Shown: positions 1-9,229, counted from the first letter of the stretch. The stretch: DNA of 64,000 nt from Xanthomonas cannabis pv. cannabis (GCF_000802365.1 NZ_JSZE01000024.1:1-64000); one strand, 5' to 3'. Notes: generated from the sequence alone by a model not told the origin. Made by a program: numbers and translations.

Positions 1-269
1 GTGTCGATATCTCGTCCAAGAACATGAACCCGCCGAAGTACCCACCGGCTGCATTCCGTGCCGGCGTCCAAGGTGAGGTCATCCTGATCGTGGATGTGGA
101 TGCCAGCGGCAACGTGACCAACGTGTCGGTCGAAAAGTCCAGCCGCAACCGCGACCTTGACCGTGCCGCGATGGACGCAGCACGCAAGTGGAAGTTCAAC
201 GCCTCCACTGTCAACGGGCAGAAAGCCGCCGGACGTGTCCGCGTCCCGGTCAACTTTGCTCTGAACTGA
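1..269 (+). CDS. tonB: TonB energy transducer, C-terminal fragment
   Basis: The frame is open from base 3 and only the last 88 codons are present; the N-terminal anchor and proline-rich linker lie upstream of the window. What remains is a TonB C-terminal domain: it begins near NPPKYPPAAF, continues through the strand GEVILIVDVDASG, and ends with the WKF helix end and the terminal strand VPVNFALN. TonB spans the periplasm and passes energy from the ExbB/ExbD proton channel to outer-membrane receptors for siderophores and other large ligands. exbB starts 85 bases downstream on the same strand, so the genes are probably co-regulated. In X. campestris tonB, exbB and exbD1 are known to be needed for iron uptake. 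Confidence 0.93.
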   Translation, partial: VDISSKNMNPPKYPPAAFRAGVQGEVILIVDVDASGNVTNVSVEKSSRNRDLDRAAMDAARKWKFNASTVNGQKAAGRVRVPVNFALN

Positions 270-354
270 TCCCACGGGCCGGTCACGGCCGGCCCAGGAT
301 CCTGTCTTCCTTTCGCTCCACCCTTCATCACCACACACAACAAAGGTAAGCGTC

Positions 355-1116
355 ATGCTGCAGGAATTCTTTATCGCCGCCGCTGCAGGGGGCTCCAATC
401 CGTCGGCCGCTCTGTCGCAGATGGGCTTCGAGCACTTGATCACCGAAATGACCTCCAGCCCCGGCGACTTCGCCGTGTCGTGGGTCGTGTTGATCACCCT
501 GATCGCCATGTCCGCCGCTTCCTGGTACTGGACTGTCATCAACATCTTCCGCGCCACCCGCCTGAAGAGCGCGGCTGACCGCGTCACCACCGCGTTCTGG
601 GATGCCCCGAATGCACAGGACGCCATCCGTGCGATGGAAGAACAGCCGGCTTCCGAGCCGTTCTCCAAAATCGCACTGGACGCAGCCCAGGCTGCTGCTC
701 ACCACCAGCGCGCCGAAGGCAGCACCGGTGGCCTGGGTGAGAGCCTGAGCCGTTCGGAGTTCGTCGACCGCGCCCTGCGTCAGGCCGTGACCCGCGAAAG
801 CACCAAGCTGCAGTCGGGCATGACCCTGCTGGCCACCGTCGGTGCGACCGCGCCGTTCGTCGGTCTGCTCGGTACCGTGTGGGGCATCTACGGCGCGCTG
901 ATCAAGATCGGTGCAACCGGTTCGGCCTCCATCGATGCCGTTGCCGGCCCGGTGGGTGAAGCGCTGATCATGACCGCGATCGGTCTGTTCGTCGCCATCC
1001 CGGCCGTGTTCGCGTTCAACTTCTTCTCCAAGGTCAACAGCTCGGTGATCGCCAAGTTCGACACCTTTGCCCATGACCTGCACGACTTCTTCGCCACCGG
1101 TTCGCGCGTTCGCTAA
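355..1116 (+). CDS. exbB: ExbB, TonB-system proton channel subunit
   Basis: 253 residues, MotA/TolQ/ExbB family. Three membrane segments are visible at about residues 41-63, 154-178 and 202-224, with the large cytoplasmic loop between the first two, as in ExbB/TolQ. The stretch TVGATAPFVGLLGTVWGIY is the family signature around the second segment. ExbB forms the pentameric inner-membrane channel that, with ExbD, uses proton motive force to energise TonB. The ATG at 355 follows an AAAGGTAAG ribosome-binding region. It lies between tonB and two exbD copies, in the order known from Xanthomonas. Confidence 0.97.
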   Translation: MLQEFFIAAAAGGSNPSAALSQMGFEHLITEMTSSPGDFAVSWVVLITLIAMSAASWYWTVINIFRATRLKSAADRVTTAFWDAPNAQDAIRAMEEQPASEPFSKIALDAAQAAAHHQRAEGSTGGLGESLSRSEFVDRALRQAVTRESTKLQSGMTLLATVGATAPFVGLLGTVWGIYGALIKIGATGSASIDAVAGPVGEALIMTAIGLFVAIPAVFAFNFFSKVNSSVIAKFDTFAHDLHDFFATGSRVR

Positions 1117-1162
1117 TCCGGTTGTAAAGAACGCCTTCGCAACGATTTAGACGGAGCCCGTT

Positions 1163-1585
1163 ATGGCCTTCAGTAGTGGAAACAGCGGCGGCCCGATGGC
1201 CGACATCAATGTGACGCCCCTCGTGGACGTGATGTTGGTGCTGCTGATCATCTTCATCATTACGGCACCGCTGATGTCCCACAAGGTCAAGGTGGAGCTG
1301 CCAGAGGCCAACTTGATCCAGAAGGAAGATGCGGAGAAACGCGCCGCGCCGATCACCCTGGCCGTCAAGGAAGACGGGTCGCTGTACTGGAACGACGAGC
1401 CGATCTCCAAGGAAGCCCTGGAGTCGCGCCTGTCCACCGCCGCACAGCAGACCCCGCAACCGCCGCTCAACCTGCGCGGCGACCGCACGACCAAGATGCG
1501 TACGATCAACGAGATCACCAAGATCGCGCAGGGTCAGGGCATGCTGGACGTCGGTTTCGTTGCAACCAAAGTGAAGGGGCAGTAA
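1163..1585 (+). CDS. exbD1: ExbD1, TonB-system proton channel subunit
   Basis: 140 residues, ExbD/TolR family: a short cytoplasmic N terminus, one membrane helix (about residues 20-38) and a periplasmic domain. The motif [17 protein letters not shown] carries the conserved membrane aspartate at Asp22, the proton-carrying residue of the family. It begins 46 bases after exbB and is followed after three bases by a second, closely related exbD. The first 38 residues of the two ExbDs are nearly identical, while the periplasmic domains differ clearly, which shows an old tandem duplication. Confidence 0.96.
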   Translation: MAFSSGNSGGPMADINVTPLVDVMLVLLIIFIITAPLMSHKVKVELPEANLIQKEDAEKRAAPITLAVKEDGSLYWNDEPISKEALESRLSTAAQQTPQPPLNLRGDRTTKMRTINEITKIAQGQGMLDVGFVATKVKGQ

Positions 1586-1588
1586 GCC

Positions 1589-2002
1589 ATGGCATTTAGT
1601 ACTGGTGGAAGCCGTGGGCCGATGGCCGACATCAACGTCACGCCCCTGGTGGACGTGATGCTGGTGCTGTTGATCATCTTCATCGTGACCGCGCCGATCA
1701 TGACGTATCCGATCGCCGTGGATCTGCCGCAGCGGGTTCTGAACCCGCCACCGCAGACGACCGAACCGCCGCCGCCGATCGAGCTGCGTATCGACGCCAG
1801 CAACCAGGTGTTCTGGAACAATAGCCCGACGCCGGTGGATCAGCTGCAGCAGAAGATGGAAGAAGTGGTACAGGCCGATCCGACCAATCAGCCCGAACTG
1901 CGCATCGATGCAAATCAGGATGCGGAGTACGAGGTGATGGCGAAGGTGCTGGCCGCTGCGAAGAACTCGCAGATGAAGAAAATCGGCTTCATGCAGCAGT
2001 AA
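1589..2002 (+). CDS. exbD2: ExbD2, second ExbD paralogue
   Basis: 137 residues with the same architecture as ExbD1: membrane helix at about 20-38 with conserved Asp22, then a periplasmic domain. The periplasmic part is divergent and has a proline-rich stretch ([12 protein letters not shown], about residues 50-61) that ExbD1 lacks. It starts three bases after the exbD1 stop, so translation is probably coupled. Published work on X. campestris pv. campestris reports that exbD2 is dispensable for iron uptake but needed for plant-related phenotypes (pectate lyase induction and the hypersensitive response on pepper). The gene closes the operon, with a strong terminator 44 bases downstream. Confidence 0.95.
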   Translation: MAFSTGGSRGPMADINVTPLVDVMLVLLIIFIVTAPIMTYPIAVDLPQRVLNPPPQTTEPPPPIELRIDASNQVFWNNSPTPVDQLQQKMEEVVQADPTNQPELRIDANQDAEYEVMAKVLAAAKNSQMKKIGFMQQ

Positions 2003-2045
2003 ACGCATCCGCAAGACCGCAACACAACAGTCATGACGCGACTGC

Positions 2046-2075
2046 AACGCCACCGGAAACGGTGGCGTTTTTTTT
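2046..2075 (+). terminator. Rho-independent terminator after exbD2
   Basis: AACGCCACC-GGAAAC-GGTGGCGTT followed by a run of T: nine-pair GC-rich stem, short loop and T-tract. It ends the tonB-exb transcript. Confidence 0.9.
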
Positions 2076-2173
2076 ATGCCTGCTGCGTGACCCGACGTGC
2101 TTGCCGCCCATCCGGCAGATTGCCCACTGATCGATCCGGGTGATGATCGAATGCCGGCATCACCCGGCAAAAC

Positions 2174-2971
2174 TCAGGCGCTAGCGCGGGCGGTATCCAG
2201 GAGCCCGACGTAGGCGCGCACGGTCGCATCCAATCCTTGATACAGCGCTTCGCTGATCAGGGCGTGGCCGATGGACACTTCCAGCACGCCCGGGACAGCG
2301 GCGAGAAAATCGCCAAGGTTGGCTTGCGACAAGTCATGCCCGGCATTGATGCCCAGCCCGGCGGCGCTGGCGCGCTGCGCGGCACCGGCGAACAGTGCGA
2401 GTGCTGCGTCCGCCTGCCCGGCCGCATGCGCGGACGCGTACGGGCCGGTATACAACTCGATGCGGTCTGCACCGAGCATGGCGGCGCGTGCGATGTCCGG
2501 GTTACCCGCGTCGACGAACAGGCTGACGCGGCTACCGAGATCCTTGAACGCGGCGATCAACGCGGCAAGTTGGGTGGTGTCCTGCGCGAAGTCGAAGCCA
2601 TGGTCGGAGGTCAGCTGCCCGTCGCCATCGGGCACCAGCGTGACCTGTTGCGGCCGCGTGGCACGGCACAGCTCCAGCAGCCCCGGATAGCCGGCGCGCG
2701 GAGGGGCAAACGGGTTGCCTTCGATATTGAATTCCACGCCGTGCGCGCGCGTGAGTGCGCTCAACGCCAGGACATCGTCGGAGCGGATGTGGCGTTGATC
2801 CGGCCGTGGATGCACGGTAATGCCGTGTGCGCCGGCTCCCAGGCAGGTGCGGGCGGCCTGCACCACGTCCGGGTCGGTGCCGCCGCGCGAATTGCGCAGG
2901 ACCGCGATCTTGTTGACGTTGACGCTGAGCTGGGTGGTCACGGTCGTGCGCTCAGGCCTGCGGCTCGCCAT
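2174..2971 (-). CDS. pdxJ: Pyridoxine 5'-phosphate synthase PdxJ
   Basis: PdxJ condenses 3-amino-2-oxopropyl phosphate with 1-deoxy-D-xylulose 5-phosphate to give pyridoxine 5'-phosphate, the last ring-forming step of DXP-dependent vitamin B6 synthesis, in the cytosol. The protein shows the family opening [17 protein letters not shown], the [11 protein letters not shown] motif, [21 protein letters not shown] and the closing VSIGHALI. The ATG at 2971 overlaps the upstream small membrane-protein gene by 20 bases; a GTG at 2941 (VTTQLSVNV) fits the family's usual N terminus better. With the GTG start the length is about 255, usual for PdxJ. It converges with exbD2. Confidence 0.95.
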   Translation of the reverse strand: MASRRPERTTVTTQLSVNVNKIAVLRNSRGGTDPDVVQAARTCLGAGAHGITVHPRPDQRHIRSDDVLALSALTRAHGVEFNIEGNPFAPPRAGYPGLLELCRATRPQQVTLVPDGDGQLTSDHGFDFAQDTTQLAALIAAFKDLGSRVSLFVDAGNPDIARAAMLGADRIELYTGPYASAHAAGQADAALALFAGAAQRASAAGLGINAGHDLSQANLGDFLAAVPGVLEVSIGHALISEALYQGLDATVRAYVGLLDTARASA

Positions 2972-3221
2972 CGCGGGCGGCGGCCAGTGCTGCGGCCTTG
3001 CGAGCCTCGGCCACCTCGCGCAGCCGTCGCAGTTCGGCCGGGTCGATCATGCTGCTGGTATCGCGCTGGGTGTCGTCCATGCGCGAGGCGAACCAGCCAC
3101 GTGTCCACAACAGCAAGAGCACCAGTGCCACCAACAGCGACACCACCAGCAACCACACGTGCGGCGTACTGAACGCCAGCACCAGCGCACCTAGTGCCAT
3201 AAGCAGAAACAGCCAGTGCAT
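2952..3221 (-). CDS. Small inner-membrane protein of unknown function
   Basis: 89 residues with two closely spaced hydrophobic segments at about residues 2-18 and 22-40, then a charged, alanine- and arginine-rich cytoplasmic tail that is probably helical. No family is recognised. It directly precedes pdxJ on the same strand and its 3' end overlaps the ATG form of pdxJ, so the two are probably co-transcribed. That is position only and says nothing about a role in B6 synthesis. Confidence 0.7.
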   Translation of the reverse strand: MHWLFLLMALGALVLAFSTPHVWLLVVSLLVALVLLLLWTRGWFASRMDDTQRDTSSMIDPAELRRLREVAEARKAAALAAARDGEPQA

Positions 3222-3293
3222 GACGAGCTCCCCCGATGAGTGGCGGCAGTGTAGCGCTGCGCCCGGTTCGGTTCCACGTGAGCCGGGGGCGTT

Positions 3294-4754
3294 TCAGAGC
3301 AGTGGCGACAGCAGCCGCGCAAAGGCTTCGGGCAGGCGCGAACGCAGCAGCGGCCGATGGCGCGCAAAGCGCACCTCCTGGGCATGTTGCAGGTCGGTGC
3401 CGATCAGGCCGGCCAGCTCGGCGGCCACTGCCTGGTCGCGGAACAGCATCGACAGTTCGAAGTTGAGGCGGAAGCTGCGGCTGTCGAAATTGGCGCTGCC
3501 GACGATGCTGACATCGTCGTCGGCCAGCAGTGCCTTGGTATGCAGCATGCGCGGGCCGTACTCGTAGATGCGCACGCCGGCTTCGAGCAGCTCATCGAAA
3601 TACGAGCGCGCCGCATAGGTCACCAGGCGCGAGTCGCTGACCCGCGGCACCAGCAGGCGCACATCCAGACCGCCCAGCGCAGCCGAGGTCAGCGCCATGC
3701 GCGCGGCTTCGCCCGGAACGAAGTACGGCGTCACCAGCCAGACCCGATGCCTGGCCTCGTGGATGGCGGCGACCATCAGCCGGTGGATGGATTCCCAGGA
3801 GGAATCCGGGCCGGACACCAGCACCTGTGCATCGACCGTGCCCTGGGCGCGCGTGGGCATGTCCTCCGGCCACAACTGCTGGTCCTGGAAGGCGGCGCGC
3901 TCCTGCCGGGTGGCATAGAGCCAGTCTTCCAGAAACACCAGTTGCAGGCTGCGCACCACGTGGCCCTGCAGCCGCACATGCAGGTCGCGATAGGCATCGC
4001 CGCGCACCTGCTCGTTCTCTTCGTCGGTGACATTGATGCCGCCGGTGAAACCGACCCGGCCATCGATGACGATCACCTTGCGATGGGTGCGCAGATTCAG
4101 CCACGGCCGTTTGAACGGCTTGAGAAATTGCGAGGGATGGAACCAGGCGGTTTCCACGCCGGCCTCGCGCAGGCTGCGCAGCGCCCGGCGCGTCATGGCC
4201 GACGAGCCGATCGCATCCAGCAGCAGGCGGACCTTGACCCCGGCGCGTGCACGCTCCATCAGCGCGGCGCAGATCGCGGTGCCGCTGTGGTCGGGCTGGA
4301 AGATGTAGTACTCCAGGTGGATGTGGTCGCGGGCGCTGCGGATCGCCTCGATGATGGCGGCATAGGTTGCCGCGCCATCCACCAGCCAATGCACTTCGGT
4401 GGCGCTGCTTGGCGCAAGCCCGGTGGTGGACTGGGCGATCTTGGCCAGCTCGGTGCAGTCGGCATCCGGCGGGCAGACGCTGCTGTAGCTTTCCATGCCC
4501 GAGCGCGAGCGGCCGCGACGCAGGCGCTGCCGCTTCACCTTCTGCGGGCCGAGCCAGTAATAGATCAGCAGCCCCAGGTACGGCAGCGCAGCCAGCGACA
4601 ATACCCAGCTCAGCGTGGCCACCGGCTCACGCTTTTGCAGCACGATCCAGCCGGCGATCCACAGCAGGTAGAGCACGTAGGCGGCGAGGAGGAGCGCTTC
4701 GAGGTGGGGAATGGTGGCCAGCCAATCCCACGCGCCCTGGACCAGTGCGAGCAT
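3294..4754 (-). CDS. cls: Cardiolipin synthase, phospholipase D family
   Basis: 486 residues. Two N-terminal membrane helices (about 19-40 and 46-67) are followed by two phospholipase-D domains, each with an HKD motif: HRKVIVID at residues 224-231 and HTKALLAD at 405-412, both with the trailing GSxNFDSRS/GGIN pattern. Cardiolipin synthases of this type join two phosphatidylglycerol molecules (or PG with PE) at the inner membrane. Length and domain order match bacterial ClsA. The gene is transcribed alone, divergent from the radical SAM gene. Confidence 0.93.
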   Translation of the reverse strand: MLALVQGAWDWLATIPHLEALLLAAYVLYLLWIAGWIVLQKREPVATLSWVLSLAALPYLGLLIYYWLGPQKVKRQRLRRGRSRSGMESYSSVCPPDADCTELAKIAQSTTGLAPSSATEVHWLVDGAATYAAIIEAIRSARDHIHLEYYIFQPDHSGTAICAALMERARAGVKVRLLLDAIGSSAMTRRALRSLREAGVETAWFHPSQFLKPFKRPWLNLRTHRKVIVIDGRVGFTGGINVTDEENEQVRGDAYRDLHVRLQGHVVRSLQLVFLEDWLYATRQERAAFQDQQLWPEDMPTRAQGTVDAQVLVSGPDSSWESIHRLMVAAIHEARHRVWLVTPYFVPGEAARMALTSAALGGLDVRLLVPRVSDSRLVTYAARSYFDELLEAGVRIYEYGPRMLHTKALLADDDVSIVGSANFDSRSFRLNFELSMLFRDQAVAAELAGLIGTDLQHAQEVRFARHRPLLRSRLPEAFARLLSPLL

Positions 4755-4890
4755 GTGCGGATTCTACGGGGCGTACGCTGCGCTGCGCTGACCGCGGCGC
4801 CAACGCACCGTGCGGGCAGTGGTCTGAAAGCTTCATCGTGTTGAACGCCCGGTCGCGGCGGATGAGACACGACCGCCCTACGATGGCGCG

Positions 4891-5985
4891 ATGGCAAGCG
4901 CAATCAAGGGCCGCGGTGCGACCGGCCACCTGCCCGGACGGTTCGAGGTCACCACACCGCAGGCCGTGGACGACGGTTGGCACGTGGACGACAGCGAAGA
5001 GTTCGCTGCCGGCGTGTTGCGCACGCAGGTCACCGAGGAAACCGCGCGCAGCATCATCAGCCGCAACCAGTCGCCGGACATCGGGTTCTCGCAATCGGTC
5101 AATCCGTATCGGGGGTGCGAGCACGGCTGCAGTTACTGCTTTGCGCGACCCTCGCACGCGTACCTCAATCTATCGCCCGGGCTGGATTTCGAGACCAGGC
5201 TGTTCGCCAAGACCAATGCGCCGGATCTGCTGCGGCGCGAGTTGTCGCGACCGAGTTATGTGCCCAGCCCGATCGCGCTGGGCATCAACACCGATGCGTA
5301 CCAGCCGATCGAGCGCAAACGCGCGTTGACGCGCCGGTTGATCGAGGTGCTGTGGGAGACGCGGCATCCGTTCACGCTGATCACCAAGAACGCCTTGGTC
5401 ACCCGCGACCTGGACCTGCTGGCCCCGTTGGCGCGCGAGAACCTGGTCAACGTGCATTTCTCGGTGACCACGCTGGACCCGCATCTGTCGGCCAAACTCG
5501 AACCGCGTGCGTCCGCGCCGCATGCACGTCTGCGTGCGATGCGCACGTTGCACGAGGCGGGCGTGCCGGTGGGGGTGATGGCAGCGCCAGTGATCCCGTG
5601 GATCAACGACCATGAGCTGGAAGCGATTCTGCAGGCCGCCGCCGAGGCCGGCGCCAGCAGTGCCGGCTACGTGCTGCTGCGGCTGCCACACGAAGTGGCG
5701 CCGTTGTTTCGCGACTGGCTGCAGACCCATCACCCGCAGCGCGCGGCGCACGTGATGAGCACCATCCAGCAGCTGCGCGGCGGCAAGGACTACGACAGCA
5801 GCTTCGGTACCCGCCTGCGTGGGCAGGGCGTGTATGCGGACCTGCTGGCGCGCCGTTTTGCGCTGGCCCACCGTCGCGCCGGTTTCGATACGCGTGAGAT
5901 GCCGGCGCTGGACTGCAGCGCCTTCCGCCGCCCCGCTCCACCGGCCAAGCCGGTGCCGCAATCGCCGCAAGGCAGTCTGTTCTAG
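4891..5985 (+). CDS. PA0069-type radical SAM protein
   Basis: 364 residues. The SAM-radical iron-sulfur motif is C76-x3-C80-x2-C83 (YRGCEHGCSYCFARPSH), in the spacing of the SPL-like/PA0069 group. The conserved GINTDAYQPIE and TLITKNALVTRDLDLL blocks follow. The substrate is not known for this group; it resembles spore photoproduct lyase in sequence without evidence that it repairs that lesion. The ATG at 4891 gives the family's usual N terminus. It converges with a 2OG-Fe(II) oxygenase across a GATTCCC-type inverted repeat. Confidence 0.9.
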   Translation: MASAIKGRGATGHLPGRFEVTTPQAVDDGWHVDDSEEFAAGVLRTQVTEETARSIISRNQSPDIGFSQSVNPYRGCEHGCSYCFARPSHAYLNLSPGLDFETRLFAKTNAPDLLRRELSRPSYVPSPIALGINTDAYQPIERKRALTRRLIEVLWETRHPFTLITKNALVTRDLDLLAPLARENLVNVHFSVTTLDPHLSAKLEPRASAPHARLRAMRTLHEAGVPVGVMAAPVIPWINDHELEAILQAAAEAGASSAGYVLLRLPHEVAPLFRDWLQTHHPQRAAHVMSTIQQLRGGKDYDSSFGTRLRGQGVYADLLARRFALAHRRAGFDTREMPALDCSAFRRPAPPAKPVPQSPQGSLF

Positions 5986-6082
5986 GGGCGGGGAATCGGG
6001 ATTGGGGAATCGAGAATCGGAACAGCAAGAGCCGCGCTGCTGCGAATTGCTGTTGCGGTTGCGATTCCCTACTCCCGATTCC
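5986..6082. repeat. Inverted repeat built from GGGAATC/GATTCCC units
   Basis: Between two convergent genes, a left arm (about 5986-6022) made of GGGAATCGGGA-like units faces a right arm (about 6060-6092) made of GATTCCCTACTCCCGATTCC-like units. The arms are imperfect reverse complements around a loop of about 40 bases, and the right arm overlaps the last few bases of the oxygenase gene. The same GATTCCC heptamer recurs as a tandem array at 31793-31834, so this looks like a dispersed repeat family placed at gene ends. Confidence 0.75.
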
Positions 6083-6784
6083 CTATTCCCCGCCGTACAA
6101 GGCCCCCGCCGACTGGAACAGGATCCAGCTGGTGGCGATGAACTTGTCGCCGCCGACCGGGCGGTTGCCACGGTGGGTATGGGTGAAGGCGGTGGGAGCG
6201 ATCAACAGGCTGCCGGTGCGCGGGCGCGCCTTGCGCTGCTGGAACAGGAATTCGGTTTCGCCCTGCTCGAATTCGTCGTTGAGGTACAGCGTCCACAGCA
6301 GGTGCCGGTGCAATGTGTCGGCACTGGCATCGCGTGGATACAGCTCGCAATGCCAGTACGGGTAGCCGCCCTGATCGGCGGCATACCACTGCAGATTGAT
6401 CGCGCCCGGACGCAGGCAGGTGCGTGCCAGGTCGCCCAGCGCCTGGTCGCTCATTTGCGCGATGTCTTCGGCCACCAATCGATGCGGGGTGCCGTCGGCG
6501 GTGGTGACCTGCAGCATCAACGGCGAGATCAAGGCCTGTGGATAGTGCCGCAGATAGCTCAGCACCCCGTCGAAGACCGCCTGTTGAAGGCGCGCTTCGA
6601 CGTCTGCCCATTCGGCGATGCCGCTGATGCGCAGGTCGCGGCTGTGCTTGAGGTCTGGAAACACGCCGCCACCGATGCGCCCGGGATGCAGCTGCTGGCT
6701 GTCGCGCATGCGGTGCACGATGGCCGCGCAATCGGCGCGCGAAACGGCGTTGTCGGTGACCTGGATGAAGTCGGGTTGGCTCAT
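6083..6784 (-). CDS. 2OG-Fe(II) oxygenase family protein
   Basis: 233 residues from the ATG at 6784 (MSQPDFIQV). The double-stranded beta-helix carries a candidate iron triad: H145 and E147 (YWHCELYPRD), with a distal His at 202 or 204 (FTHTHRG), and a basic 2-oxoglutarate contact, Arg or Lys, around 205-214. GSLLIAP and ETEFLFQQ match prolyl-4-hydroxylase-like enzymes. HxE replaces the commoner HxD. The substrate is unknown. It is separated from fadL by a bidirectional terminator, so it has its own promoter. Confidence 0.8.
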   Translation of the reverse strand: MSQPDFIQVTDNAVSRADCAAIVHRMRDSQQLHPGRIGGGVFPDLKHSRDLRISGIAEWADVEARLQQAVFDGVLSYLRHYPQALISPLMLQVTTADGTPHRLVAEDIAQMSDQALGDLARTCLRPGAINLQWYAADQGGYPYWHCELYPRDASADTLHRHLLWTLYLNDEFEQGETEFLFQQRKARPRTGSLLIAPTAFTHTHRGNRPVGGDKFIATSWILFQSAGALYGGE

Positions 6785-6930
6785 GCGCACGACCATAGCA
6801 ATCTGCAGGACCCCTGCACAGCTCGCCTGTCCCCCCTGCGCTGCCGCTACGTGTGTCGTGTTGTATTCGTGGACGAATGACACCGGCGCACGGCCTGACG
6901 CCGCGTATGCGCGCGCATCGCGACAAAAAA

Positions 6931-6956
6931 AACCCCGCCGAAGCGGGGTTTTTAGC
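6931..6956 (-). terminator. Rho-independent terminator after fadL
   Basis: AACCCCGC-CGAA-GCGGGGTT, eight-pair stem with a tetraloop, flanked by an A run on the left and TTTTT on the right. It reads as a terminator for fadL on the minus strand. Confidence 0.88.
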
Positions 6957-6977
6957 ATCCAACGCGGGTTGCGACGA

Positions 6978-8318
6978 TCAGAACTTGTAGTTGACCGATG
7001 CAGCCAGGATGTTGCCCTGCACATCATAGGTACCGGCCAGACGGTCGCCGGTGGCGCTGACCGTGTCGCTGGTCGGGTCGCTGACGAACAGGTGGGTGTA
7101 GCCGAAGTTGTACTCGGCCTGCTGCGACGGACGCCAGCTCAGACCCACCGACAGCCACTTGCGGCTGTTGTCGGGCACGCGCACGTCGCGGTGTTCGGCA
7201 GTGGTCGGGGTCTGGTCGAACGCTACGCCGCCACGCAGGGTCAGCGTCTCGCTCATGCGGTAATCGGCACCGATCGAGGCGAAGGTGGTGTCGCGGTACG
7301 AGAAGTCCAGCACGGTGTTGGGCTGGTTGGAGGCGAAGTCCAGCGTCACCTGGTCGAACTTGCTCCAGGCGGTGCGGGTGACGTCGGCCATGATCGACCA
7401 CTGCTCATTCACGTTGTGCGTGAAGCTGGCGGTGGCGCTGGCCGGCAGCTTGACGGTGGCGCGGCCACTGGTGTCGATGAAGGTGCCTGGGGCGGCACGT
7501 GCGAACACGGCCGACGCATTCGGCGGAATGGTGAAGTCGACATCCGCGCCGGTGATCTTGTGCTCTACCTGCGAGCGGTAGCTGAAACCGAGGTGGGTGT
7601 TCTCGTCGATGCTGAACAGGCCACCGAGGGTGAAGCCCACTTCGGTGCTGTGGCCCTTCATCCTCAGCGAGCCGTCGGCGTTGCCCGGTGCAAAGCCCGG
7701 AACGCGCGAACGCGCCAGGATCGAGCCGGCATCCACTGCGTTGCCCAGTTCGATATCCAGGCGCTCGGCGAACACCGACGCACCGAAGGACACGTACGGG
7801 TTCACGTCGTAGGAGAACGCCACGTTGAAGTCGATTGCCTGCAGCTCGGTCTTGGTGCCGTGGTAGCGGCCGACCCAGTCACGGTCGTAGTCGGTCTTGA
7901 AGCCGAACGGCACGGTAAGCGAAGTGCCCAGGTGCATATTGTCGTTCTCGCCGAACGGCACGTGGAAGTACATCGCCGGGACCGGCGCGATCATGCCGGC
8001 ATCGCCGCCGTTGCCGCCGGACACCGGGGCGCCGTTGGCGTAGGTCGCGGTGTCGGGCTGGAACTTGGCCGAGAACTGGATGGCGCTGACGTCGGCCTGG
8101 AACAGGCGGCCGTCGAGCTGGCGCATGCCGGCCGGGTTGTTGACGATGATCGAAGCATCGTCCGCGGCGCTGCCCGAGCCTGCAAAGGCGCGGCCCAGGC
8201 CCTTGGCGCTGTTTTCCTTCAGCTGAAATGCGGCGCCGTGCGCCTGGCCAACGGCCAGCACACCGGCAATCCCAACGGCCAGCAAGGTGGCGCGGCTAAG
8301 AGTGGAAGCGGTAGACAT
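6978..8318 (-). CDS. fadL: FadL-family outer-membrane fatty acid transporter
   Basis: 446 residues from the ATG at 8318. A signal peptide (about residues 1-26, ending near AHG-AAF) precedes the mature N terminus AAFQLKENSAKGLGRAF. The ADDASIIVNNPAGM block is the conserved hatch-domain NPA signature of FadL porins. The C terminus ends in the beta strand ILAASVNYKF with a terminal Phe, as usual for outer-membrane barrels. FadL moves long-chain fatty acids and other hydrophobic compounds across the outer membrane. GGAGAG precedes the chosen ATG; longer readings upstream lack a signal peptide. A nine-C homopolymer lies 87-95 bases upstream. Confidence 0.93.
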   Translation of the reverse strand: MSTASTLSRATLLAVGIAGVLAVGQAHGAAFQLKENSAKGLGRAFAGSGSAADDASIIVNNPAGMRQLDGRLFQADVSAIQFSAKFQPDTATYANGAPVSGGNGGDAGMIAPVPAMYFHVPFGENDNMHLGTSLTVPFGFKTDYDRDWVGRYHGTKTELQAIDFNVAFSYDVNPYVSFGASVFAERLDIELGNAVDAGSILARSRVPGFAPGNADGSLRMKGHSTEVGFTLGGLFSIDENTHLGFSYRSQVEHKITGADVDFTIPPNASAVFARAAPGTFIDTSGRATVKLPASATASFTHNVNEQWSIMADVTRTAWSKFDQVTLDFASNQPNTVLDFSYRDTTFASIGADYRMSETLTLRGGVAFDQTPTTAEHRDVRVPDNSRKWLSVGLSWRPSQQAEYNFGYTHLFVSDPTSDTVSATGDRLAGTYDVQGNILAASVNYKF

Positions 8319-8404
8319 AAGTTGTAGCTCTCCGGATAAGGACTGCAATGGTCGGTTCAGCGCCCGCGCCCAGCACCAATCCAGTGCCTGGAGCGCGCCG
8401 GAGA

Positions 8405-8413
8405 CCCCCCCCC
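8405..8413. repeat. Homopolymeric C9 tract upstream of fadL
   Basis: Nine consecutive C residues lie in the leader or promoter region between fadL (minus) and the rhomboid gene (plus). Tracts like this can vary in length by slippage; whether this one affects fadL expression is only a possibility. Confidence 0.6.
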
Positions 8414-8536
8414 GACATACGACGCCGTACGCAGTATACCCACGACGATTAACCGAACAATAACGACCGGCACGCTGAACGCGCCGGTGGGTTAGGGCTG
8501 GGTTCAGGACGATGGACCGGCTATTGTGCGTCTCCG

Positions 8537-9229
8537 ATGTTCGTCTCCCTCCCCTCCCGCAAGAAACCCACCCCACGCTGGGCGGTGCCTTTGCTGTTCG
8601 CCGCGGTATGGCTGGCCTATCTGTGGTCGATCAGCCGCCCCGGTGAAGCGCGCAATACGCTGTGGCTGGACTGGGGCGCATTGTCCAGTGGCGTCTCCAA
8701 CCTGGGCGACTGGTGGGCGACCCTGCGCGACGGCAGCGTGCTGCGGCTGTTCACGGCGCTGTTCCTGCATGCGGACTGGTCGCATCTGCTCGGCAACCTG
8801 GTGTTCCTGTTGATCTTCGGGCTGCCGGCCGAGCGCATCCTGGGGCCGTGGCGATTGCTGCTGCTGTTCCTGCTCGGCGGGGCCGCGTCCAACCTGGCGG
8901 CGATCTTTGCGATCGGCACGCCGGACCGGGTGATCATCGGCGCTTCCGGCGCAGTTTCGGCGCTGATCGGCACCTATCTGGCGCTGTTTCCCGGCGCCAA
9001 GCTCGGCGTGGTGCTGCCGCTGGGCGTGTTCCTGGAATTCATCCGCGTGCCGGCACCCCTGTTGATCGGGGCGTGGGCGCTGCTGCAGGTGGTGTTTGCC
9101 TACATCGGCCCGGCCTTCGGCATGGTGGCGTGGTCGGCACACATCGCCGGCTTCGTGTTCGGCATCGTCTACGGGCTGTACGTGCGTGCGGCAATTGCGC
9201 GCCGCCTGCGCAAGCGCCACGGGTTCTAG
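8537..9229 (+). CDS. Rhomboid-family intramembrane serine protease
   Basis: 230 residues, about six membrane helices. The catalytic Ser137 lies in GASG (residues 135-138) and the partner His202 in WSAHIAGF. The upstream HADWSHLLGN block (78-87) holds the conserved His and Asn that stabilise the oxyanion. Rhomboids cut membrane helices of substrates within the inner membrane; the substrate here is unknown. It is divergent from fadL. Confidence 0.92.
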   Translation: MFVSLPSRKKPTPRWAVPLLFAAVWLAYLWSISRPGEARNTLWLDWGALSSGVSNLGDWWATLRDGSVLRLFTALFLHADWSHLLGNLVFLLIFGLPAERILGPWRLLLLFLLGGAASNLAAIFAIGTPDRVIIGASGAVSALIGTYLALFPGAKLGVVLPLGVFLEFIRVPAPLLIGAWALLQVVFAYIGPAFGMVAWSAHIAGFVFGIVYGLYVRAAIARRLRKRHGF

